Shown piece after piece: positions 45,063 to 56,562 of a DNA stretch of 64,000 nucleotides. The translations under genes were made by a program, and so were the position numbers. Below the pieces are notes generated by a model. It was not told the origin of the DNA. It saw only the letters and a list, made by a program, of their open reading frames with translations, and ran no database searches. The stretch spans positions 51,915,201-51,979,200 of the forward strand of contig CM054184.1 in the NCBI GenBank assembly GCA_028829895.1, given 5' to 3'. How positions within the stretch are numbered: the first letter of the stretch is position 1; every line of letters starts with the position of its first letter. Source of the DNA: Sinotaia quadrata (taxonomy: Eukaryota > Mollusca > Gastropoda > Architaenioglossa > Viviparidae).

Positions 45063-46990
45063 TCAGAGAGTATTTCTTGTATAAAAGCATTTGTATAACT
45101 CTGTCCAAGAAGTAAACAAATTTTTTATAAGAAGTTTTATTCTACCATTAAGGTAATTTGTTAGCGAAATCACCACTGGTTATAAGTGTAGATAAGAGAA
45201 AGAAAGAGAGATTTGTTATTGATGGAGAAATTGAAATCCTTGAGACTAGGAAATTTATGGGTCTATAAACGTATTTGGCATTACGTTTGTCTCGTGTAAT
45301 GGGCAATGAACAGTGAACACAGAAAAGACAAATGGGACACAGCTTTGAAGTCATGGTACACGAGTCCTTAGGGCTTATCATGAATCCAACAACGTCAGAA
45401 ATTCCATTTTTATCGTCACGAATAAAGAAAGGGTACACTTGTTAATACCCGGTAATCTTAGCAAATGTTTGGAAGAATGTATAGTGAACTACACTTTACA
45501 AATATTGATTTTTGTTTTAGGTATAGGTATTTTAACAGGTAAAACTAAGGTAGTCTATTGCATGAACTCTTAATTAATGTTATGAAGTCAAAAGATTAAA
45601 TTCCTCTGTCATAAGCTCAGCTAACTCTTTGTGCCTGTCATGGGAGGGGGTGGGGGAAGGAGAGGATGGTGAAAGAATGCCATGCAAGAGGAATGTGAGT
45701 GTGGAGAGCAAAGTGTGAATGGAAAGTTAAACGGATGGATTGGACAAATGATTATTAGATTGAGATGGAGCAAGCCCCCCGCCCCTCCTGGAAATTGCCT
45801 TTCTAACAAATAAGCAATTCGGTCAAGGCCGGATTATGTCAGGAAATTTAGATTTGTATTCAAACGTTAGAAAAAGTGTTACCTTGCTGTTAGTCTAGAA
45901 GTAAGGACAGGAAGACGGGAATATACTGACCAACAGGCCTTACCCTCGGGAAGGGTAAGATAGAGACCTAATGCAAATATTGACCAATCAGAACAAGAGC
46001 AAGAAATTTTATGTGTGTGCAACTGCCGGAAATCACCTTTAACGTCAGAAGTTTGCTTCTGACATAAGAACTCGTTGGCCCGTCTGACCGCGAATGGATC
46101 TCTTGTTAGGGTGCTTTAAAAATCAAAGTCAATGGTCAGTGCTGAACCACAGTAGAAGATAGTATAGTGAAATGCTTATATAATATAATTGCTGTTCTAT
46201 ATTACAGTGTGGTAAATTGTAAAGCTACAAAAGAGTTTGTAAAATAAAGGGTCTCTACACTTTCATCTTGCGGAAGAGTTATCTTGTTTGCATTGTAAAG
46301 CTTTGAGTTAAACTAACGGTAGACTGAAAAGTTTTCGACTTTGCTTCATAGTGCATAGTTTTAAAGTTCATAGTTCTATACTGCCTACTTCTAAAGTTCA
46401 TAGTTCTATACTGCTACTTCTAAAGTTCATAGTTCTATACTGCTACTTCTAAAGTTCATAGTTCTATAGTACATAGTTTTAAAGCTCATAGTTCTATAAT
46501 ACATAGTTTAAAAGTTCATAGTTCTATAATACATAGTTCTAAAGTTCATAGTTCTATAGTACATAGTTATAAAGTTCTTAGTTCTATAGTTCATAGTTCT
46601 ATCTCAGTTCTGGTTTTATCATGATACACATGGTTTATCTTTGATACATGACGGAAATGTTGAGGAACTTGCTAGAAAGGCAAAAAAAGGTAAAGCAGCA
46701 GATCTTTTCATGGGCAGAGGTCATGAGATTAATTAAAGTTATTAATCTCAGAGTGCAGATTGCGTGTAATCGGACTATTTACGTTGAAATAGGTCTACAA
46801 GTTACGTAGGCCTATAATTATAATTTCATGATGATAGTGATTGGTGAAATGGTTCTTGAAAAGAAGAAATAATTATGTGACAAACTGTTTGAATTAAACG
46901 AGTCAGTATAATTTACCGTTAGAAAAAGTCTAATTCTACTGCATCGTCACGTTATCTGTCATAGCATGACTCTAAGAAATTGTGTATGAA
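45063..46990. repeat. Duplicated block A, copy 3 (diverged)
   Basis: Ordered similarity to 32395-34080: TTTGTTAGCGAAATCACCACT, 'ctgaaat/ttgaaatccttgaga', 'cttgttagggtgctttaaaaat', the 'tctcagagtgcagatt' segment and the CTAATTCTACTGCATCGTCAC end. It carries its own 23-27 bp array of AAAGTTCATAGTTCTATA at about 46370-46610, not expanded in the other copies. Confidence 0.75.
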
Positions 46991-47726
46991 GGAACACGAA
47001 TTGTATTTGAGTATGGTGGCATTTGGCAGTTGTTCCTGTCTAGCAAATTTTCGTCATCTTAAAATATCCGAGCTGCTGTGTTATTTCTTTTTCTGACGTA
47101 ATGTAAAATGAACTCCTGTGTAGGATTTGGTATACAGAAATATTTATTTAGATAACAGTAAAGGATTATTTTCTTTGTGTGTGTATGTGTGAGTGTGAGT
47201 GCGTGCGCGCGCGCGCGCGTGTATTTTTCTTGTGGGACTGGATGTTCTGAAAATATAAACATTAATTTGAATTCTGAAGGCATTAGTTGTTACTTGTTTT
47301 TGTTTGTCTCTGTGCGTATGTGTTTTCTGTGGAACTGGATTTAAGCCCTCAAATTTGTTTCAATTTCAGTGGTATTGGTGTGAGCGAGAAATTTTCAGGG
47401 GCGAGTACTCTGAGAACACGCGCTCGAGGTGTTAAGGAAGTCTAGACTCGTGAAGGTGTCAATCAAATCTCAGCCAGGACGGACGCGAGAAATTGGACTG
47501 TTAGAAGCGTATCTATATGTACGGTTTAAACTTTAAAGGGTTCATCGCATAAAGATATGCGATCTCGTGTTTTGAAATGGGACACAATTGTCGACCATAC
47601 ATATTCTCAAATGATCTTTTTTGTAGCAGTAGCTGACTTAAATTGATAGATTTGTTAAATAATTTAATTTACTTCTTATTGAAGAGATCCTTTATTATGT
47701 AGATGTTACTCGAGAGTAACATCTCA

Positions 47727-47742
47727 GAAAAGGAGGGAGGGT
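47727..47742 (+). other. Polypurine tract candidate
   Basis: AGAAAAGGAGGGAGGG followed by T and then TGTGACGCC is the arrangement of a polypurine tract and LTR start, as seen at 15742-15753. Confidence 0.5.
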
Positions 47743-49275
47743 TGTGACGCCCAGAAGTCACTCTTCCTTAAATTAAGTCCTAGGTGTTTAACTTTTTCAC
47801 GCTCTTTATGAACTAAAGCTGACAGAAGGGGGTGATTTCCGAGTCGAGCTGTTAAAATGTGCACCTGACTGACCTACAGTGGGCGAGGGGAGTACTTCCG
47901 ACCAGTCTGTTAAATTGCAATAACCGCATAGTTGGTTGGGTAGGCACTGACAGCTTTTTGAAGTAGGGTAAGTTCCCCAATCGGAAGCGTTGGGCGCACG
48001 GCATGGATGAAGAGCGCGGGTGTAAAGGTGTTAATGAATGGTTCTGGTTAATTGGTGCATGAGTTAATAAATACTCTGTCAACCCTTTTTACAATTACTT
48101 GTGACAAAATATTTTCGGAGTCCGGTAGAAGGCAGCTGTTAGCCAATGGTAAGATGTCTTATCAATGGTGCGAGAATGGACTTTGAATAATTTTATGTTA
48201 AATTTATTGTTCATGCATTGATTTGATATATGTTAAATTTTTGATTGCTTCATTAATATGCATAATTTATGTTAGATATTATGTATTGGTGAATGAAGCA
48301 TGTTGAGGGCAAAACAATTCTCTTGCAGAACATGTAAGTTGAATTATTGGGGAGAGAACGAGAGACAATGTGGATAATTATGAATTTGAAGCAAGCACTA
48401 CGCTCCAATGTTGTTGCAGGCATGCCTTCATTCGTCCTTCACTTTTTAGTTACAGTTTACAACGTTCAGCTGTCGGGTTTGTCTTTTGGCTTGGTCTTGG
48501 CGTCCTTGATGCAGAACCTGTATTACATCTTGAGGGAGGCTTCTGTAATCGTCGGACTACTGTCTACCACGGAATTCCAGGGTGGTGAGAACAGAGATAA
48601 TGACCGCCATTTGTTGTCCTAATTTCCAGACGATTCAGCGTGCTCAACAGACTGTAAATGAGTGAAGGGGACGCTGGTATTGCGCTGATCGCATGAACTC
48701 TTTTCATACAATTTCTCTACAACGCTGAATACAGATGAGGTTGTGGACTAAATTAATTATCTCTACCTTTCTCTCTTTTCCAAACTCGTGATAGAATCGT
48801 AACTCTGATCAAAGATTGTTCCTCAGGATGATCATTGTAGACTATCGATTGTGTAGAAGAAAAGACCTGAAGAACTCGAACATTAATAATGTAACTACGT
48901 GAACTGTTTGTATTTTGTGATATAGATATTATTTTTATAATAAATCTTTTAGTTTTTGTTACATCCTTCTTACGCATGTGCATTGATGCATGCCTGGAGT
49001 AGTTAGTGGGTGGATGGGGGTTCGTGAGTCAATTGTTTTGGATAAAAGTTATTATTGTGAAATTACATTACTCCTTAAATAAGAAGTTCCTCCTGCGAAC
49101 AGAACTTGTGTGTCGGTAGTGCGTAAACTTATAGGGGTATGTGAGTGGGGAATTCATGTTAGGAAACGAATCCTAAATTTAACCACTGATAAGTGATTAT
49201 GTTTATTAAATGATAATGTAATTCATAAATAATAATCTTAATAGAGGCGAACCCACTATAGCGACCACAGTAATT
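47743..49275 (+). mobile_element. Candidate LTR (TGTGACGCC family), right end uncertain
   Basis: Starts TGTGACGCC after a purine tract. It contains an AATAAA at 48939-48944 and the shared GTGGGTGGATGGGGGTTCG motif at 49007. A possible end is the GCGACCACA near 49270. Other copies end GGCGTCACA, the exact inverse of this start. The internal region upstream is not recognisable as pol, so this is a remnant or a recombined LTR. The 91-codon frame at 48347 inside it has no recognisable features. Confidence 0.4.
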
Positions 49276-49289
49276 AAATATTGTAATTA

Positions 49290-49850
49290 ATATTGTGAGT
49301 GTAATATTGATCTATTTGTGATTGCATGGCATTCATTCATTGAGTGAATGAGAATGTGATCTTTATAATTACAAGTTTGATGATATTTGTGATGATAAGT
49401 GAACAGGATTCGTTAACATATTTTTTAAATTGTTGTTTATTTCTTTTTTAAATGGACGCATGTTCTTTCTGTATGTTGAACGAAACCCAGAGCAGTCTAA
49501 AAGGGGGTGGGGGGGGGGCATATAATCAACTATAAATCTGGCGTGTGCTTTGCTTTGGCATTCGTTCCTTAAGATTTATACGTGTGATGTTCGATATCTG
49601 ATCAGTCTGTAAGAGCAGAGTCGATTAGATATCGATCTGGAAACATTGCTATTTGTGAGAAATGCAATAGGCTTGCCCGAGATAAAGCGTTCTCGGTGCT
49701 GAATTATAACTTCCCTTTGACTATTTATCTAAGGTGTATTTAATATTAAACGTCTACAATAGATAATCTTTTAGTCAAGGGAGAATGATCATCACAAAAT
49801 ATAACCCACACACAATACATACATAAGTGCACACAATTACACTATCAGGA
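49290..49850. repeat. Dispersed block B, copy 2
   Basis: Same ordered segments as 34170-34730, including GCATTCATTCATTGAGTGAATG. In the left block B follows block A directly. Here the candidate LTR (47743-49275) lies between block A copy 3 and block B. Confidence 0.7.
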
Positions 49851-50655
49851 TGATGATGACGTGGTTTATATAAATTAAATATGATTCTGACTGACATTTC
49901 ATGTAATGGTTTCTGTCTGTGGAATAAATAAAGCCGTCATACCAGTTTCGGTTTGGGAAATTGTATCATGCATCTGACTTCTATGGCGGCGAAAACGACT
50001 CTGAAATATCCAGTACATTTTGGTATGCTAGTGCATGCATGCACAGACTGATCCATTTGGTCATTTAGTCATGTGGTCTATAAGCTAAATATTAAGTTAA
50101 GTATTACAACTTGACCTACAGTGCCTTTACAAAATTATTGGTGCTGGTGAAGTCGAAGATTGGGTATTGAGTCTCCAGAGAGCATAAATTGCAGCGTTTC
50201 ATAAAGGGATCAAAAGGCAAAACTTTTTTATGTTTATCAGCGACTCGCTCCCTTTAAACAAAAGATAAATTAGTTATGGGGAGGCTAACACTCATACCGT
50301 CACAGGGTCCATATCCCCTTCTAATGAAATCATTTGGGTGCTGCACTCAAACTGTTCTACTTCATCACTCCCACGCAATTCCCTTATTGCCAATCTTTAA
50401 AAATATCAACAAAGAGTTTTTCAAAGAAATGTTAAAATGAGATTTGGATGACAAAATAAAAAGCTACGGTGCCAAACTATTCTCGCAAATCTATCACATT
50501 TCGGAAATTAGTAAAATTGCAATCCATGTTGTATAATTTAACTTCATTAAATGAAAGGAGACTTGCATCTAAATTTGCAATTATTATTTTGTAATTAATA
50601 TAGTTTTAATAAACTATATTAATTACAGTTTAATTATATCTGGACATCTTCTTCA
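49851..50655. other. Gene-free stretch
   Basis: AT-rich DNA with no supported feature; a short inverted TATTAATTA..TAATTAATA lies around 50590-50640. Confidence 0.5.
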
Positions 50656-51085
50656 GTGAAACCAGGGAGTATGTTATACCTGTCTAAACAATGGAATGTG
50701 TTTTACCTGTCTAAACCATGGAGTGTATTTTACCTGTCTAAACCATGGAGTGTGTTATACCTGTATAAATTTTAGAGTGTATTTTACCTGTCTAAACCAT
50801 GAAATATGTTTTACCTGTCTAAACCATGGAGTGTATTTTACCTTTCTAAACCATGAATTGTGTTTTACCTGTCTAAATCATCAGGTGTGTTTTACTTGTC
50901 TAAATCATGAAGTGTGTTTTACCTGTCTAAACCATGAAATGTGTTTTACTGTCTAAACCATGAATTGTGTTTTACCTGTCTAAACCATCAGGTGTGCATG
51001 GTTTAAACAGGTAAAACACACCTGTTTTACTTGTCTAAATCATGAAGTGTGTTTTACTTGTTTAAACCATGAAGTGGTGTCACGG
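50656..51085. repeat. 29-30 bp minisatellite with an inverted unit
   Basis: Units of TTTTACCTGTCTAAACCATG plus 'gagtgtg', about 14 copies. At about 50988-51022 one unit is inverted (CATGGTTTAAACAGGTAAAAC), producing a local CAGGTGTG...CACACCTG palindrome. The 86-codon Cys-rich frame across it is an array by-product. Confidence 0.9.
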
Positions 51086-51619
51086 TCAAGGGGAAGTAAT
51101 TCTTAATTTTCTTTTTCTAAGGTACTTTTACTTCCCTTTAACGGTCACAAGGCACGTTAATTATTTTAATCTTATTGTGGAATGAATACTTGTAAGAAGC
51201 TCAAAGGGTTTATCCGAGATTAAACAACCCCAGTATTAAATTATAACTACCCTTTGACTATTTGTCTAAGATATATTAATATTAAACGTATATAATAAAT
51301 ATCTGTTCAGCCAAAGGAGAATGGTCTTCCACAAAAATTTTACCCATACACAATACACACTCTCTGGACATCCTTCACTCATTATGGTTATTATTTATTA
51401 ATTAACAACACATAATTAATTATAAGTGATCGATAATCTTAATATATAGTTATTAATAATTCTTCCACAAGACCAACATGTCTCTCACTTGGCGGATTAT
51501 AAGGGTGTCGTAAAACCACTCTTTACACAATAATAAGACAGACGTTCTACTGTTGCATAATGTTTCTGTAGGTGGAAATATCTTACTAAAGAAGTAATAA
51601 AAAATATATCTTATATTTA
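51086..51619. other. Gene-free stretch with fragments of blocks seen elsewhere
   Basis: 51240-51360 is a fragment of block B. About 51375-51500 resembles, on the minus strand, the right end of the LTR-like family at 5.7 and 41.4 kb ('ttataagtgatcgataatctta'). Confidence 0.5.
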
Positions 51620-52130
51620 TATTTAACAACATCTAGCATAAACACTTACATATAAACGATTGTGTTGAGTACAAGATTAGAAAACATTCAACAAAATACT
51701 TATAAACGATTGTGTTAAACACAAGATTAGGAAACCGGAGATTTCGGCGTTTTGTCGCTGTTGCTGCATGCGTTTTTAAGTCCTAAAACACCTGTTACTT
51801 TAAGATTGTTCTATCTTTGAACATTAAATAAAAGTCCTTAACGAATGTACTTAGAAGTTGATCAAGTGATACACGAAAACAATCGATGTCCAATCATTAC
51901 TCTGATAGGCAGGAAGATCAAAGACTAAAATAAATGTCAAGAAAGAAGTACACGTTTCACTATTTAGTCAATATTAATACAAAGACGGTTCACAGTTTGT
52001 AAAGAGTTATTATTCTACAATTAAAAAATAACAAAACTTATGGTTATAATTTTACACTTATTGCAGACAACATACATACATACACAACACACACACACAC
52101 ACACACATACACACACACACACACACATGC
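51620..52130. repeat. Dispersed repeat C, copy 2
   Basis: Matches 43140-43720 as described there and ends in a CA microsatellite at about 52085-52128. A 40-bp internal piece (ACGATTGTGTTaAacACAAG) is duplicated near 51655-51728. Confidence 0.75.
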
Positions 52131-52885
52131 TCAGAGGACATAAACCAAAAAAAACAACATTGCTATATATGTATTGTGAGAGAAAAAAAAATTCACCTAG
52201 ATACAATTTACAAAATAATGTACAAGTAATTTTTTAAAAAAATATGCAGCATAAGTATAACAAAGAATAAAGCACACAGGCTATTGATTGATTTTTCAAA
52301 ACAAGTGACGATAGTGGTTATTATTGGCAAAAGAACATATACAATAATCATGAAAAATGGCGGGGTCGATTATAATCGATAATAATTATTATTGCTACAC
52401 TAACTGTTCACCCATCATTCCACCCATCCACCTATGTATCTATCTGTTTGTCTCTACGTCTTATCAATAAATCATTTGAATTATCATCAAAACATATTTA
52501 AATTGGGCGTCAAATTCATATTTAAATCGAAAGTAACCATACAAATATAAAGTAAATAATTTGTTGGTTGTTAAGGCTGATAGAGTGCAAGAATAAATAA
52601 GTTTAGGCCTTAATTGATGAGATGATTAAATACCTGTTTTTCATATGTCATTGCCTTGTGCATTGAAGGGACCACATGGCTCTGGACAAATCGAGATGAC
52701 TAGAACTGAACGGGAAGATGTGTCCTTACATAGAGACCAATACACTCAAGGCATTTCTATCGTCCCTGACTATCAGACTATCAAAGGTTTATCAAAATTA
52801 ATAAAGAGGATTGATTACTCTGAAATATTTCATGAATTCATACTGTATATGAATTTTGTCTTAACACTGAATATTATCTTTACTG
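52131..52885. other. Gene-free stretch
   Basis: A 109-codon frame begins at 52645 (MSLPCALKGPHGSGQIEMTR) but shows no recognisable domain and runs into the tandem repeat. No stronger feature was found. Confidence 0.45.
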
Positions 52886-52979
52886 TCTATGCATCTTTAT
52901 TTTATTGTGTATGCAGTATATCTTTACTGACTATACATCTTTATTTTATTGTGTATGCAGTATATCTTTACTGACTATG
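52886..52979. repeat. 44-bp tandem repeat interrupted by the solo LTR
   Basis: Units of CTAT(G/A)CATCTTTATTTTATTG plus TGTATGCAGTATATCTTTAC begin near 52887 and 52931. A third unit begins at 55051, on the far side of the solo LTR, so removing 52980-55050 plus one target copy restores a regular three-unit array. Confidence 0.9.
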
Positions 52980-55050
52980 TGTGGAGCTGGAAATGCAAAC
53001 AGACACGCAGACAAACTTTACCTAAATAGAATAACAGATATCGGCGTAGCTTATCACGGCCGGCCGACAACCGCGGTGATTTACATTGTGGCGCGCGGGT
53101 CATGAACGAGGGGGAAGCTGACCACCCGCTATCAGCCTGGGGAGTTGGAACAAACAATAAAAATGCCAACCCTTTAGTGCAGGCTGGCCCAAACATAAAT
53201 AGGATGACCACGCTAATTAATTTCACTACGAGTTTTCTAGAGGCCTGCAATGACTTCCTGCGGAGATAGTGCGGAGTAAGACAGAAGAAGAGATGTCTGA
53301 AAGGGTAATTATATTTGTAAATAATAATTCGAATTTTCCTTGTTTCAATTGTTAAGTTGTATTTTTCTACAAATGCTTGTATTTTAAATGATTGAAATTT
53401 GTAATGTTATTCTTGGTGTCGCACAAACGCTTGTAAGAAATTTAATGAGAACCAAGAATGAGATTGCAGACCTAACGCTTATCAAACATGAACTGAGGTA
53501 CGCAAAACACTTGTATATTCCACAGCTCGGAAGTCAAAGGGAGTAAGTCAAAGGATCACTTCAAAGGATCAAGATTACTCAAAGAGAGTACTTCAAAAGG
53601 GTGGAGTCTCGCAGGGTAAACCAAAGAATTCTAACAAGTTCAGCTTTAACTTCACTAGAGACCTTGGCGCTGAGTACCTGGTCTACATATATTGTCATTG
53701 GAGCATTACTGGACTGTTGTGTGAAAAACCATTTGATCGAGAAGACGACGGAAAGGTTTACAACAGTAAGAATTTGTCAGACAAGATTTGCTTGGGGAAA
53801 CGCACGTGGATATTACGCGTCATACAGGCAAGACGGCCTGTGACGAAGAGAGTGACTTTTCGAACCAGATAATACTGTCGGGGAGACTTGTATTGGTACG
53901 TAAATTTCACTAGTAATATGAGTTTCTGCCAAGTGGAGAAATCTACGGCTTGACAAATTAGCAGAGTAATGAATGACTCAGTATTTTAGTGCAACAAAGT
54001 TAATAACTGACTTGTGTGAGAATTTCGTTTGGACTATAATCGTAACCAGGACACTTCGTTAATAATTGTGTGACCGAGTGCCTGACAAGAACGGTAAATG
54101 TGAACACTAGCAGGAGCGAAATGAAAGTTTTGCAAGTTTGTTCAGTGTAACCTGTATTGCGCGCCAGCTGCCAGTGCCGGGCGTAGACGGACACAACAAC
54201 CACAAATCACATCAGGTGAATGCTTACCTATGTTGCGTTACATGTCTGTAATCGTTCTGTGATTAATGTAAATTTCTGATTTGTATTCTTTCCCTATAGT
54301 CTATTTTAGTGATTATTGCGTTAAGAACTATTACTTTGCTTCATTTAATTGTTAAGGGAGAACAGAATTGTTGGTTCTTCCTATTGATTTTTTTGAGAGA
54401 ATCTGGAGAATGAATTTCATCTTCTGATTGATGATTTCTAAGAACTGTTTAAGTTACTCATTGAACATTAATTTAGAACAAGTCAATTCTTCATTCCTAA
54501 CTCTTTAACTCTTGATGAGAAAAAGCATTTAGATTCTGAATCTTATATTATTTTCTGGTGGGGTTTTTCATGACATCGAATAATTTGAAGTTTATTATTA
54601 TATTCTTTTTTTAATAAATTTGTTATTTCTTAAAACTATTTGCTCTCATATCTGGAAGAGAGTTTCATATGTGAAATTGAGAATGGGTGGGGGCTGCCAA
54701 TGACGTAACAACAATTAGATAGACGGTCTACGCACATGATTCAAAATAGTTCCTATTCTCGACGACGAGAGACAGTGGTAAGGGCCAGATAGGTGAAGAG
54801 ACGACCGTAAGATAACGGTGTATACTTCACTATCTGAGACAGGTAACACTTGGGTAGGGATAGCCACTGACTGACAGACTACCCAAGGCATGACCTAGTC
54901 ACTCTCAAGACCGCACGACAAGACCCTTGAGGAGATTGTGGATGTGATTGGGAACGAGAGAATTAATTAATATACATTAATTGGGAGCGCGATTTCGCTT
55001 ATTAATTAATTACCCAAGGGACACACATAGAGAATCCCCTCCCCGCCACA
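52980..55050. mobile_element. Solo LTR, 2071 bp
   Basis: Starts TGTGG and ends CCACA (5-bp inverted ends), with a CTATG duplication at 52975-52979 and 55051-55055. The restored array around it confirms insertion. It contains an AATAAA at 54613-54618 and, 65 nt later, GGGTGGGGGCTGCC, which is also seen at 60212. No pol sequence lies between the ends, so this is most simply an LTR left after recombination. A small frame at 53601-53843 has no known features. Confidence 0.8.
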
Positions 55051-55189
55051 CTATGCATCTTTATTTTATTGTGTATGCAGTATATCTTTCTCTGTCCTTC
55101 TCGGTGTCTGTAAAAGTTTTCGCAATTTACCTACATCTAAAGCACACACATACAGATATATATATATATTAATTGTAAATGTATTCGTA

Positions 55190-55316
<127 letters not shown>

Positions 55317-55385
55317 TGATTTTATACATACTTCTCCTGCTACCTATCTTGCTCTTGCTTGCTTGACTCTGTGTTTTCTGCTTAT

Positions 55386-55692
55386 CTGTCTAATCATAGA
55401 TCAGCCGGTACCTTAAAGGAGATCGAGAGCCAAGACCATATATTCGTGGGGGAAAAAAGCCTACCGAAAAGCTTTAAGAATAATGGAAGACGAAGGAATG
55501 GTTGTAATCAGCGGACCCTCGGGATCAGGAAAGGACAACTCTGTGTCGGCAATGTTGAAACACTACAGCAAGCAAGATTATGTGCCTTTAAATATTTGTA
55601 GTGTTGAGGAATGGATACATCTTACATCAGCTAACCAAAAAGAAATTGTATTTCTAAAAACAATTTTCGATATGCATAAGATCAACAACTGA
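55386..55692 (+). pseudogene. STAND-type P-loop ATPase fragment
   Basis: The 70-residue frame from ATG 55483 carries a Walker A-like GPSGSGKD preceded by EDEGMVVIS, then MLKHYSKQDYVP, SVEEWIHL and IVFLKTIFD at the place of Walker B. This order resembles the nSTAND3-type ATPase domain that I know from molluscan immune-like genes, where the Walker motifs normally end GKT/S and have acidic residues after FL. Here both are altered (Asp after Lys; Lys-Thr in Walker B). A frameshift near the A-run at 55453-55458 separates the upstream part ESQDHIFVG from the rest, and a stop at 55690 truncates it. An AG at 55399-55400 could be an old acceptor. I infer an inactive fragment. Confidence 0.6.
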
Positions 55693-56562
55693 GTACAAAG
55701 AATGGCGTGCACAAAGAGCATGCATGATTCTACAGTCCCTTTTCGGTGTCTTATACTAATAACGCTTTCTACAGAAAATGTAATTTATAATTAAAAACAA
55801 CACAAAGTTTTCTTCACTAACCAAGGTTAAGCAAGGCAATACTAGGCTTTTCATGAAAGGTAACTATCTGTGTAGTTTACCGAACTCTCATTATGTCTAA
55901 CTACAATTAATAAATATAAATGTTTGAATCCGATGGAATTACTACTGTTGAATGATTTTCTTTGTCAAGTTCGAAATGACCTCTAATAAAATAGAACATA
56001 ATTTGCCAAAGTCACATTTTGCCTCGTGTTATTTATAATTTTAGTTTAATTCACAACCATGTCATTGCTATGAATTAGTTCAGGCTTACGGAGGGGGGAT
56101 ATGTCTGCGTTTGTTGTAGAAATAACTCAAATTTTAAATCAACAAAGTCATCCCAACGACAAAAAACTACAGCAAGAAACAAACGAAAATATTCTGAGGA
56201 CTGGAACTTAACAAAATATCTTTAATTATTATTACAACGGATTTTTATTTTGCCTTAAGTCTATATACAGATAGCTATTTTTCTTGCTGCCCTTGAAAAC
56301 CAAGTGGCGAGAAAACTTGATTTGTACCTCTCAAAATCGAGAAAAGTCATGGATTCGCAATTTTGTTTATGAAGTGACCACCATTAGTAATGAAAAGAAG
56401 TGAATTAGCGTCTGTTTGTGTGGCTGTCCATAAAGTAAGGTGATTAAAAAAATAATCGGGGTGGGTGGGGGTGCATTCTTTGGAAGAGTTGAGGTGTTAT
56501 GAAAATGAGTATGAGGACGAGTGAAAGACCTTACGTCACATTTGTCTTTAAATACGTTTAAA
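55693..56562. other. Gene-free stretch
   Basis: AT-rich DNA with no repeat or coding signal that I can support. Confidence 0.5.

Noticed and set aside
48347..48622. 91-codon ORF as a gene
   Set aside because: Lies inside a candidate LTR and shows no recognisable domain, paralogue or splice context.
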